From JAFDZW01 sp038229915 (lineage in GTDB: Bacteria; Bacteroidota; Ignavibacteria; Palsa-1295), in NCBI GenBank assembly GCA_038229915.1, contig JBBRNY010000129.1:1-5807 (forward strand): a stretch of 5,807 nt of DNA, read 5' to 3'. Numbering within the stretch: the first letter of the stretch is position 1; each line of letters opens with the position of its first letter. The position numbers and the translations under genes are program-made. Of the stretch, positions 1 through 5,730 are shown in pieces. A model generated the notes under the pieces. It did not search any database and was not told the DNA's origin. It saw nothing but the letters and a program-made list of their open reading frames with translations.

Positions 1-1253
1 AAATCTCCGCGGATGTGCTTCGAGTTCATCACATCATACGCGCCGCCGTATGCTTTGCGAGTGATCACCGTAACTTTAGGGACTGTTGCTTCGGCAAAAG
101 CATAGAGCAATTTCGCACCGTGACGAATAATACCGCGCCACTCTTGGTCGGTGCCGGGTAAAAAACCAGGGACATCTTCGAAAACAACTAACGGTATATT
201 AAACGCATCACAAAACCTCACAAAGCGTGCCGCTTTGACGCTCGCATCAATATCAAGCACACCTGCAAGCGACATCGGCTGATTAGCAACGATTCCGATC
301 GGGCTGCCATTCAACCTGGCAAAACCCACGATAATATTGGGAGCAAAATCTTTGTGGACTTCTAAAAAGCTTTCTGCGTCGGTGATCTCTTCGATCACCA
401 ACTTCATATCATAAGGTTGATTTGCATTCGCAGGGATGATCGAAGAAAGTTTTTCACACAATCTATCTTTCTTATCGTCTGATGCTATCGCAGGGGGTTT
501 CTCTTTGTTGTTTTGCGGTAAATATGAAAGGAGTCTTCTAATTCCTTCGATACATTCTAATTCGTTTGCTGAAGCAAAATGTGCAACACCAGATTTAGAA
601 GCATGTGTATCAGCTCCGCCAAGTTCTTCGCTCGTGATTTCTTCGTGCGTCACCGTCTTGACAACGTTCGGACCAGTAACGAACATATAACTGGTGCCTT
701 CGACCATCCAGACAAAATCGGTGATCGCTGGTGAATAGACCGCACCACCTGCGCACGGACCGAGTATCGCGGAGATCTGCGGGATAACACCCGATGCTAA
801 TGTATTCAGTAAAAAAATATCAGCGTACCCACCAAGCGAAACGACGCCTTCTTGGATGCGAGCACCACCCGAGTCATTCAAACCGACCAGCGGAGCGCCG
901 ACCTTCATCGCCATCTCCATTACTTTTACTATCTTTTCGGCATGGGCTTCGGAAAGCGATCCGCCAAAGACCGTAAAATCCTGACTAAAAACAAAGACTA
1001 ATCTACCGTTGATCTTCCCTGAACCTGTGACCACACCATCGCCAAGCGGACGATTCTTCTCGAGCCCAAATTCGCTCGACCGATGTCGAACAAACATATC
1101 AAATTCTTCGAACGTCCCTTCATCAACAAGCAATGTCACCCGTTCGCGAGCCGTGAGCTTGCCTTTTTTATGTTGGTCTTCGATTCGTTTTTCTCCGCCG
1201 CCGAGCAATGCTTCGGCACGAAGTTGAGCGAGAAGTTCGTGATTATTTTGCAC
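1..1253 (-). CDS. pccB: Acyl-CoA (propionyl-CoA type) carboxylase, beta/carboxyltransferase subunit, C-terminus cut by window edge
   Basis: This is the carboxyltransferase subunit of a biotin-dependent acyl-CoA carboxylase. It moves carboxyl from carboxybiotin to an acyl-CoA, typically propionyl-CoA to (S)-methylmalonyl-CoA, in the cytoplasm. My reverse-strand translation gives 417 uninterrupted codons. It shows the family N-terminal signature ALLGGGEKRIEDQHKKGKLT (residues 15-34), LNDSGGARIQEG (125-136), the first oxyanion-hole loop GPCAGGAVYSPA (165-176), VFEDVPGFLPG in the C-terminal half, and the second glycine loop RKAYGGAYDVM (399-409). Family members are about 510-520 aa, so roughly 100 residues lie beyond position 1. 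Asp407 in GGAYDVM is at the site linked, in actinobacterial relatives, to propionyl- over acetyl-CoA preference. Only GTG at 1253 can serve as start: the preceding in-frame stop (1274-1272) is six codons upstream and there is no ATG before conserved sequence. It follows the lipoprotein stop by 18 nt. No biotin carboxylase or carrier gene is in view, so a methylmalonyl-CoA decarboxylase alpha subunit remains possible. Confidence 0.95.
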   Translation of the reverse strand, partial: MQNNHELLAQLRAEALLGGGEKRIEDQHKKGKLTARERVTLLVDEGTFEEFDMFVRHRSSEFGLEKNRPLGDGVVTGSGKINGRLVFVFSQDFTVFGGSLSEAHAEKIVKVMEMAMKVGAPLVGLNDSGGARIQEGVVSLGGYADIFLLNTLASGVIPQISAILGPCAGGAVYSPAITDFVWMVEGTSYMFVTGPNVVKTVTHEEITSEELGGADTHASKSGVAHFASANELECIEGIRRLLSYLPQNNKEKPPAIASDDKKDRLCEKLSSIIPANANQPYDMKLVIEEITDAESFLEVHKDFAPNIIVGFARLNGSPIGIVANQPMSLAGVLDIDASVKAARFVRFCDAFNIPLVVFEDVPGFLPGTDQEWRGIIRHGAKLLYAFAEATVPKVTVITRKAYGGAYDVMNSKHIRGD

Positions 1254-1271
1254 CGAGACGAATGATGAGAA

Positions 1272-1781
1272 TTAAAACTGTACCTTAAACGATCCGTTTG
1301 AAATGGTTTTACTTCCTCCGCCGGAAGTACTAGTGACCGTACCACTAAATATCCCTTCCATTGTTTGGTTTACTCCATCTGAAGTCAAACTACTAACCTT
1401 GATAGTACCCGAACCTTGCCCCTTTTTAGCATCGAAGTTCGTGCAGACACCACTGGTTTGTTGCACACAATAATCTATCAATGCGACATCGTCATTTTGT
1501 ACTGTGATGGAATAAGGCGCTGTTGCTTGCTTTGGGATGAAGAGTGTAATAACTAAACTATCGCCGTTTGTACCTTTGTATCTACCTTTCACGCTAAAAT
1601 AACCGTTGCCACTTGCGCTGGTTTCAACACCCTGCACGTCAAAACCACCGAAATCAGAAATGGTCGCACGCATTTCGTTATTGACGAGCGGCAAGAAGGG
1701 TTCGGTTGCGACATCACAACCAATAATAAACAACGGAGTCAGTAATGCCAGTGTAAGAAAAAGTAATGTATATTTTCTCAT
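1272..1781 (-). CDS. Small predicted lipoprotein of unknown function
   Basis: 169-residue protein with a clear type II (lipoprotein) signal: basic start MRKY, hydrophobic core TLLFLTLALLTPLF (5-18) and lipobox IIGC with the lipidated cysteine at residue 22. The mature part is about 148 aa, rich in Ser, Thr and Gly, with alternating polar/hydrophobic stretches that suggest an all-beta fold. It ends in a strand-like NGSFKVQF. Two cysteines, C105 and C113, flank a short loop and could form a disulfide after export. The overall style (MRATISDFGG after the linker, GSGTIKVSSLTSD, MEGIFSGTV, SNGSFKVQF) recalls the small DUF6252-like lipoproteins of Bacteroidota, from memory and with low certainty. 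It probably sits on the periplasmic or outer face of a membrane. It lies 23 nt after mnmA and 18 nt before the carboxylase gene, so it is probably co-transcribed, but neither neighbour suggests its job. I assign no function. Confidence 0.85.
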   Translation of the reverse strand: MRKYTLLFLTLALLTPLFIIGCDVATEPFLPLVNNEMRATISDFGGFDVQGVETSASGNGYFSVKGRYKGTNGDSLVITLFIPKQATAPYSITVQNDDVALIDYCVQQTSGVCTNFDAKKGQGSGTIKVSSLTSDGVNQTMEGIFSGTVTSTSGGGSKTISNGSFKVQF

Positions 1782-1804
1782 AAGTTGATATGATAATAAA
1801 ATTG

Positions 1805-2893
1805 TTATTCGATTATTCCGCCACCGACAACATCATCGCCTTCATAAAGCACGACTGATTGCCCTGGGGTAACGGCTCGACGAGTTGTTTCAAACTTCAA
1901 ATGCAAGCCATTTTCAATAGGATATGCCATCGCCTCTGCGCCCTCATCTTTATATCTGATCTTCGCCGTTACACGGAGACCCGCTGTCGGAAGCTCGGCA
2001 TACTTAATCATATTAAGCGAATGAGCTGTGAGTTCGTTCGTTAATAGTTCTTCATCGTCACCAAGTAATACCGTATTGTTCAAGACATCCAAACCGGTAA
2101 CATATAATGGCTCCGGATGTGACGGAATACTTAAGCCCAAACCTTTACGCTGCCCGATTGTATAGAACGGCACACCGTCGTGTTCGCCGACAACTTCATC
2201 GTGCAGAACAAACTTCCCTTTTGGTGCAAGCGATTCAATGTCACTTACATTGTCGCGCAAGAAACGGCGATAGTTATTATCACTCACAAAACAAATTTCG
2301 TAGCTTTCGCGCTTCCCTGCAACAGGAAGGTGGTGTTCGTGTGCCAACGCTCGAACTTCTGTTTTTGTCAAACCTGATAACGGAAAGATCGTCCGACGAA
2401 AATGTTCATTTCGCACAGCCCACAGTGCATACGACTGGTCTTTCTCGGCATCACGCGACCGAGAAATAACCATTCGGCCGTTCTCGTCTCGCAGGTGAAC
2501 ATAATGACCCGTCGAGATCATATCGCACCCAAGTGCATCGGCTTTACGAAGCATCGCCGCCCACTTGATCTCACGGTTACATTTCACGCAAGGATTCGGC
2601 GTCTTGCCCTCGAGATAGGTCTCTTTAAAATAATCAATGATCTGCGAGCCAAATTCTTCGGTCAGATCCGTAACATAATGCGGAATGCCAAGCATCATCG
2701 CAACTGAGCGAGCATCGTTTATTCCATCGAGCGAGCAACATGATGTATCGTTTGCCGGATTGCTTCCGGAAACGTCGTCGTAGTTATAGGTCTTGATCGT
2801 CATCCCGATCACTTCATGCCCCTGTTGTTTCAGGAGCAATGCCGCAACAGAAGAATCAAGTCCACCGCTCATCCCAAGTAATACGCGTGCCAT
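1805..2893 (-). CDS. mnmA: tRNA-specific 2-thiouridylase MnmA
   Basis: Cytoplasmic enzyme that adenylates U34 of tRNA-Lys, -Glu and -Gln and replaces the 2-oxygen with sulfur from a persulfide, giving the s2U base of mnm5s2U-type wobble nucleosides. The 362 aa are a normal full length. Residues 9-15 (SGGLDSS) are the PP-loop ATP pyrophosphatase motif. CSLDGINDAR (53-62), GKTPNPCVKCNREIKW (97-111 region), STGHY (127-131), KDQSY (151-155), ESYEICFVSD (196-205) and GQRKGLG (247-253) follow in family order. The C-terminal beta-barrel ends with TPGQSVVLYEGDDVVGGGII. The catalytic cysteine is C105 and its partner is C201. An extra cysteine, C102, makes this the CxxC variant rather than the DxxC variant of E. 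coli; CxxC-type enzymes have been linked to an iron-sulfur cluster (family knowledge, not shown here). The ATG start puts MARVLLGMSGG at the usual distance from the PP-loop. It sits 42 nt after pyrE and 23 nt before the lipoprotein gene. Confidence 0.97.
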   Translation of the reverse strand: MARVLLGMSGGLDSSVAALLLKQQGHEVIGMTIKTYNYDDVSGSNPANDTSCCSLDGINDARSVAMMLGIPHYVTDLTEEFGSQIIDYFKETYLEGKTPNPCVKCNREIKWAAMLRKADALGCDMISTGHYVHLRDENGRMVISRSRDAEKDQSYALWAVRNEHFRRTIFPLSGLTKTEVRALAHEHHLPVAGKRESYEICFVSDNNYRRFLRDNVSDIESLAPKGKFVLHDEVVGEHDGVPFYTIGQRKGLGLSIPSHPEPLYVTGLDVLNNTVLLGDDEELLTNELTAHSLNMIKYAELPTAGLRVTAKIRYKDEGAEAMAYPIENGLHLKFETTRRAVTPGQSVVLYEGDDVVGGGIIE

Positions 2894-2935
2894 AAGTTTT
2901 CAAACATCTGCGGTCGAGATGCCGTTCAGCAGTGG

Positions 2936-3580
2936 TTATTGTAGTTCTGCAACAACTCTCGATTGATATTCTTTATATTGCGCCGCAAATTCAGGCTTCA
3001 CAGCTATCACGTCTTCGATCGTGCAAAGCGGAAGCACTGGGAGTTTGCTTTGTGCGGCGAATTCTTCTCGGGCAGTGCCGCCTGATCTTGAGAGTGGCTC
3101 CATTCTATCGAAGGCAATGACGATGCCAAGGATATTACATCCCGCTGCTGTCAGTTTTTCGATAGACTCAAGTTTTGTGCCGCCTGTGGTAATAACATCA
3201 TCAACGATCACGACATTGTCACCGGCTTTCAGAACTCCGAGAAAACCTCCTGTATCGCCGTGAGTCTTCGCTTCCTTCCGGTCACTCACTGAGCGAATCT
3301 GAGGCATACCAAATTTTTCTGCCATCGCAATGGAGGTCGAGACTGCGATAGGGATGCCTTTATATGCCGAGCCGAAGATCACCGTTGCATTTGCAAACTC
3401 GGGAGTGGAAGTGATAAGCTCTGCATAGAGTGTGCCGAGCATCGAAAGTTCTTCGCCACTGCAAAGTCTTCCCGTATTAAAAAAATACGGCGACTTGCGA
3501 CCACTCTTTAGCGTGAAGTCGCCGAACTGTAATACTTCGTGCGAAATAAAAAACTCTACTGCTTTGCTTCGTACTGACAT
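2936..3580 (-). CDS. pyrE: Orotate phosphoribosyltransferase
   Basis: Fifth step of de novo pyrimidine synthesis: orotate plus PRPP gives OMP and pyrophosphate, in the cytoplasm, normally as a homodimer. The 214 aa match the bacterial length (about 213 in E. coli). The N-terminal hood carries FTLKSGRKSPYFFN (22-35), which includes the conserved orotate-binding LKSGRxSPYFFN. FGSAYKGIPIA (69-79) is the pyrophosphate-contacting loop region. RKEAKTHGDTGGF (101-113) is the flexible catalytic loop with the KxHG lysine that is completed across the dimer. VVIVDDVITTGGT (123-135) is the PRPP-binding signature with its two aspartates. AFDRMEP (156-162) is also typical of the E. coli/yeast-like subgroup. 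All key residues are present, so the enzyme should be active. The ATG at 3580 follows the TPR gene stop by 20 nt, with no Shine-Dalgarno sequence but a 12-bp tandem repeat in the gap. No other pyr gene is in the window. Confidence 0.97.
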   Translation of the reverse strand: MSVRSKAVEFFISHEVLQFGDFTLKSGRKSPYFFNTGRLCSGEELSMLGTLYAELITSTPEFANATVIFGSAYKGIPIAVSTSIAMAEKFGMPQIRSVSDRKEAKTHGDTGGFLGVLKAGDNVVIVDDVITTGGTKLESIEKLTAAGCNILGIVIAFDRMEPLSRSGGTAREEFAAQSKLPVLPLCTIEDVIAVKPEFAAQYKEYQSRVVAELQ

Positions 3581-3603
3581 AGTAAATATGATAGTAAATA
3601 TTA
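3580..3603 (-). repeat. 12-bp tandem direct repeat between TPR stop and pyrE start
   Basis: Two adjacent copies of a 12-bp unit (plus-strand tagtaaatatga and tagtaaatatta, 11 of 12 identical, the first 10 bases exact) fill the whole gap. One copy includes the TPR stop codon and the other touches the last base of the pyrE start codon. On the coding strand the core reads ATTTACTA twice. It is AT-rich and leaves pyrE with an unstructured, SD-free leader. It could be a chance duplication or help initiation; no known operator is recognised. Confidence 0.6.
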
Positions 3604-3915
3604 TTGATCGTCAAGTTCATCCAACGCGGCTTGCAATTCTGATAACGTATGCGTATCACCAATTGCTTTCGCAACCTTCATTCCATCTTGATAACATTTT
3701 CGCGCCGCATCATCATTGTTAGCGTTGTGATAACAATCGGCAAGCTGATAGTAGGTCGCGACGTAGTTTGGGTCGCTTGTTCTGAGAGCTTCGAGTGTGG
3801 CGATGGCATTCGTATAATCTTTGACAGACCGATACTCAAGCCCTATCGCATAATGCGTAAAGCTATCGTTTGGGTCGCTGATTAAAAATTGTTGTAATTT
3901 CTCAAGCCTTGTCAT
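3601..3915 (-). CDS. Small tetratricopeptide-repeat (TPR) protein
   Basis: 104-residue soluble protein with no signal peptide or membrane segment. It contains about two TPR helix-turn-helix units: residues 17-50 (DSFTHYAIGLEYRSVKDY... ending DPN) and 51-84 (YVATYYQLADCYHNANN... with a following helix). The terminal acidic helix holds LSELQAALDELDDQ. TPR positions are recognisable: A/G at 8, Y at 11, A at 20 and P at 32, as in YAIGLEY and TSDPNY. TPR units bind other proteins, so this is probably a cytoplasmic adaptor or scaffold; the partner cannot be read from the sequence. Short TPR proteins of exactly this layout (MTRLEKLQQFLxxDPND...) occur in Bacteroidota and relatives as uncharacterised proteins (from memory). 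Its ATG lies inside the end of the MFS gene and the two share 14 nt, so translation may be coupled. A GGAG ten nucleotides upstream, within the MFS coding region, may help initiation. Confidence 0.88.
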   Translation of the reverse strand: MTRLEKLQQFLISDPNDSFTHYAIGLEYRSVKDYTNAIATLEALRTSDPNYVATYYQLADCYHNANNDDAARKCYQDGMKVAKAIGDTHTLSELQAALDELDDQ

Positions 3916-5182
3916 CGCTTGTATGCTCCGATAATTTTGTAGAATGCAAAAGATCTTCGTACCGAAGGTTTCTTAACACCGGCGCAACCTTCGACGTTAC
4001 CCCGACGGATACAAGTGTCATAATACCTCCAAACACAACCGAAGGCACCAGCCCAAGTATTTTTGCCGCAACACCCGACTCGAACCAGCCGATCTCATTT
4101 GATGATCCGATAAACATCATATTCACCGCTTCAACTCTGCCACGCATTTCATTTGGTGTGGAAAGATTTAAGAGTGTCGAGCGTATCACCACACTGACAG
4201 AATCAAATGCTCCGCCAATTGCAAGCACAGCCAGGGAAAGATACACATTTCGCGACAAACCGAAAACAATGATCGTCAAGCCAAATCCGAGCACCGCAAA
4301 AAATAATTTTTTGCCGATAAATCCTTTCAATGGTCGCTGTGTCATCCAGAGCGCCACCACTACCGCTCCGATCGAAGGCGCGGCGCGCAGGATCCCGAAG
4401 CCTGTTGGTCCGATCATCAGAATATCACTCGCAAAAAATGGAAGCATCGCCACAGCACCACCAAACAACACGGCAAACAGATCGAGCGAAAGCGAACCCA
4501 CGATCACTTGATTCCTAAAAACAAATTGAATCCCCTTCTTCAGACTTTCGCCCAGCGTCTCACCTTCTATCAATTTTGGTACACCTTTGCTCGGTATCAT
4601 CGACATACAAGTAATAGCGATCGCAAAAAACACAAGCACCACCGCAAAGCTCCAGGTCGGGCCGATAAATCCGTAGAGCAATCCCCCAAGTGCCGGTCCT
4701 GCTATTGCACCGGTCTGCCAAGTCGAACTTCGCCACGACGAGGCATTGGCATACAACTCTTCGGGTAACAACTGCAAACCGAACGCGCTGATAGAAGGAC
4801 TCAGAAAACCGAACGAGATACCGGCGCAGAATAGAATTCCATAGATCGGCAGCACTCCGAAATGGGAATATATTTCGTGTATATTCGAAGACAATACGAG
4901 AAACAGCATCGACAAACCCATCAGCACCCCCATCGCAGTGAGCGTAATCACTTTCCGATCTTTTCTATCGCTGATGTGCCCGCCATAGAGCGAGACCGAT
5001 ATTTCGGGTAGTACAGCAACGAGCCCAACCAAACCAAGAGCGAGCGGATCTTTTGTCAAAGCATAGACCGTCCAGCCAATGATCACTTCTTGCATCTGAA
5101 ATGCCATCGTCATCGCAAGACGGGCGATCAAAAACAATCGAAATTCGGGTACTCGAAGCGGCGCGTATGGGTCGTGGCTCAA
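3902..5182 (-). CDS. MFS transporter, EntS/MFS_3-type exporter family
   Basis: 426-residue inner-membrane transporter of the major facilitator superfamily, closest in pattern to the DHA3/MFS_3 group that includes the enterobactin exporter EntS. It opens with the group's typical soluble start DPYAPLRVPEFRLFLIAR (4-21) and MQEVIIGWTVYALTKDPLAL (30-49). The motif-A loop GGHISDRKDRKV (67-78) follows the second helix, GPALGGLLYGF (162-172) is the antiporter-like motif of helix 5, and TPNEMRGRVEAVNMMF (342-357) is the second-half motif. I count about 11-12 hydrophobic helices, with a polar cytoplasmic loop near 197-222 and a charged C-terminal tail. The substrate cannot be inferred; a siderophore, drug or metabolite is possible. 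The only workable start is TTG at 5182: an in-frame TAA (5197-5195) lies five codons upstream and the first internal ATG (residue 24) would delete half of helix 1. No Shine-Dalgarno sequence is visible. It is the first gene of the minus-strand block. Confidence 0.92.
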   Translation of the reverse strand: MSHDPYAPLRVPEFRLFLIARLAMTMAFQMQEVIIGWTVYALTKDPLALGLVGLVAVLPEISVSLYGGHISDRKDRKVITLTAMGVLMGLSMLFLVLSSNIHEIYSHFGVLPIYGILFCAGISFGFLSPSISAFGLQLLPEELYANASSWRSSTWQTGAIAGPALGGLLYGFIGPTWSFAVVLVFFAIAITCMSMIPSKGVPKLIEGETLGESLKKGIQFVFRNQVIVGSLSLDLFAVLFGGAVAMLPFFASDILMIGPTGFGILRAAPSIGAVVVALWMTQRPLKGFIGKKLFFAVLGFGLTIIVFGLSRNVYLSLAVLAIGGAFDSVSVVIRSTLLNLSTPNEMRGRVEAVNMMFIGSSNEIGWFESGVAAKILGLVPSVVFGGIMTLVSVGVTSKVAPVLRNLRYEDLLHSTKLSEHTSDDKA

Positions 5183-5285
5183 GTTATAGGGAGTTTAGAA
5201 TGAATGATATATTGGAATGGTCGTGTATATGGCTTTGCATTTCGTTAAAACGAGAATGATTAATAAAACGCTCCTATGGCAGCCC

Positions 5286-5333
5286 GCCCACCATTGAAAT
5301 GGTGGGCTATGCAGTTGCCGTCGCTGAAGCGAC
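5286..5333. repeat. Pair of adjacent hairpins, both with TGAA loop
   Basis: Hairpin 1 has arms GCCCACCAT (5286-5294) and ATGGTGGGC (5299-5307), a perfect 9-bp stem closing TGAA; the outer loop bases can also pair. Hairpin 2 has arms GTCGC (5320-5324) and GCGAC (5329-5333), a perfect 5-bp stem closing the same TGAA. They are separated by 12 nt. Neither is followed by a T-run on either strand, so an intrinsic terminator is unlikely. The composition (GC-rich stems in AT-rich surroundings) and paired layout fit a REP-type dispersed palindromic element. Similar GCCCACC...GGTGGGC / GTCGCTGAAGCGAC texts are familiar to me from other genomes, but this is memory, not a search. Confidence 0.65.
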
Positions 5334-5355
5334 TCCGATGCAGAATATTCAAACG

Positions 5356-5460
5356 TGTCATTCTGAGCGACGAGCGAAGAATCTGAAATTGAAGCATGAT
5401 ACAAACTTCAGGCTTTGTATAATCTCAACATCGAGATTCTTCGTCGGGCTCAGGATGACA
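5356..5460. repeat. REP/BIME-like inverted repeat pair, units A and B
   Basis: Unit A (5356-5384, plus orientation) begins TGTCATTCTGAG and ends GCGAAGAATCT. Unit B (5434-5460) is the same element in minus orientation: its reverse complement begins TGTCATCCTGAG and ends CGACGAAGAATCT, two bases shorter in the centre. The arms face each other across a 49-nt spacer that contains its own perfect 7-bp hairpin (ATACAAA 5399-5405, TTTGTAT 5414-5420). The whole would fold as a long stem with a nested stem. There is no coding content and no transposase in the window, so this is a non-autonomous dispersed repeat. Confidence 0.75.
5399..5420. repeat. Small hairpin nested between repeat units A and B
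   Basis: Perfect 7-bp inverted repeat ATACAAA/TTTGTAT with the 8-nt loop CTTCAGGC. A partly similar text, ACAAACCCGAAGTTT, directly follows unit B at 5458-5472. Its reverse complement shares AAACTTC-GG with this loop region, so the spacer itself may be part of the repeated element. Confidence 0.45.
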
Positions 5461-5501
5461 AACCCGAAGTTTTTCTCAATACCATTAAAAGAAGTAAAGC
5501 C

Positions 5502-5626
5502 TGTCATTCTGAGGGAGCAAACAAATACTTATCTCAAACGCGCCGTTTCAGCGACCGAAGAATCTCCTACAGTACAAGACATCAAGATGAGACAAACGGA
5601 GATCCGTCGCTGAGCTCAGGAGGACA
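5502..5626. repeat. REP/BIME-like inverted repeat pair, units C (interrupted) and D
   Basis: Unit C has the usual left end TGTCATTCTGAG (5502-5513) and right end GCGACCGAAGAATCT (5551-5565), but 37 nt lie between them. About 30 of these look like an insertion, with a 5-bp hairpin AAACG/CGTTT (5536-5548). Unit D (5600-5626) is in minus orientation: its reverse complement begins TGTCCTCCTGAG and ends GCGACGGATCT, 27 bp like unit B. The two face each other across 34 nt. With A and B the order is plus, minus, plus, minus, the arrangement of bacterial interspersed mosaic elements. D is the most diverged unit. Confidence 0.65.
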
Positions 5627-5730
5627 ATATTTCTCTATGTCTTGCCAAACAGCTCGTCGCTAATTTCAATGGCATTCAAAACCATTATCAACGGTTCTAA
5701 CATCGATACTAATATTGTTTCTAGAAAAGA

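Larger units (their letters stand above)
5183..5730. other. Divergent intergenic region filled with repeats, no convincing gene
   Basis: 548 bp between the leftward MFS gene and the rightward gene starting at 5731. Positions 5183-5280 are AT-rich and should hold the promoter of the leftward block, but I see no good -35/-10 pair or Bacteroidota TAnnTTTG box. Positions 5281-5340 carry two TGAA-loop hairpins. Positions 5356-5626 carry four alternating REP-like half-units. Positions 5627-5730 are AT-rich leader for the rightward gene, with only a weak 5-bp inverted repeat (AATGG at 5668-5672, CCATT at 5682-5686) and a one-mismatch TAnnTTTG-like box (TAATATTG, 5710-5717) lacking an upstream TTTG. 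The open frames crossing this stretch on both strands consist mostly of translated repeats and resemble no protein. Confidence 0.8.

Noticed and set aside
436..1265. Plus-strand open frames opposite the carboxylase gene
   Set aside because: They are antisense shadows of a continuous, highly conserved minus-strand PccB reading frame and resemble no protein.
1254..1274. Fusion of lipoprotein and carboxylase, because both lie in the same frame
   Set aside because: A clear TAA (1274-1272) separates them and a cytoplasmic carboxylase subunit fused to an exported lipoprotein makes no sense; GTG at 1253 gives a normal PccB N-terminus.
1136..1345. Minus-strand frame crossing the lipoprotein-carboxylase junction
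   Set aside because: It is out of frame with both genes, each of which is well supported, and its translation looks random.
4330..4768. Plus-strand frames opposite the MFS gene
   Set aside because: They are shadows of the membrane protein coding sequence, without hydrophobic or domain features of their own.
5286..5307. Intrinsic transcription terminator
   Set aside because: The stem is strong but there is no T-run after it on either strand, and it lies between two divergent gene starts where no transcript needs ending.
5195..5404. 69-codon minus-strand frame upstream of the MFS gene
   Set aside because: It runs through both TGAA hairpins and unit A, so it is largely translated repeat; no start signal or family resemblance.
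5356..5626. CRISPR array
   Set aside because: Units alternate in orientation, differ in length and sequence, and spacers are irregular; no cas genes are present.
5299..5663. Two overlapping plus-strand frames (5299-5613 and 5415-5663)
   Set aside because: Both consist of REP-like units A-D read through in different frames; the low-complexity sequence SERRAKNLK and the like comes from the repeats themselves.
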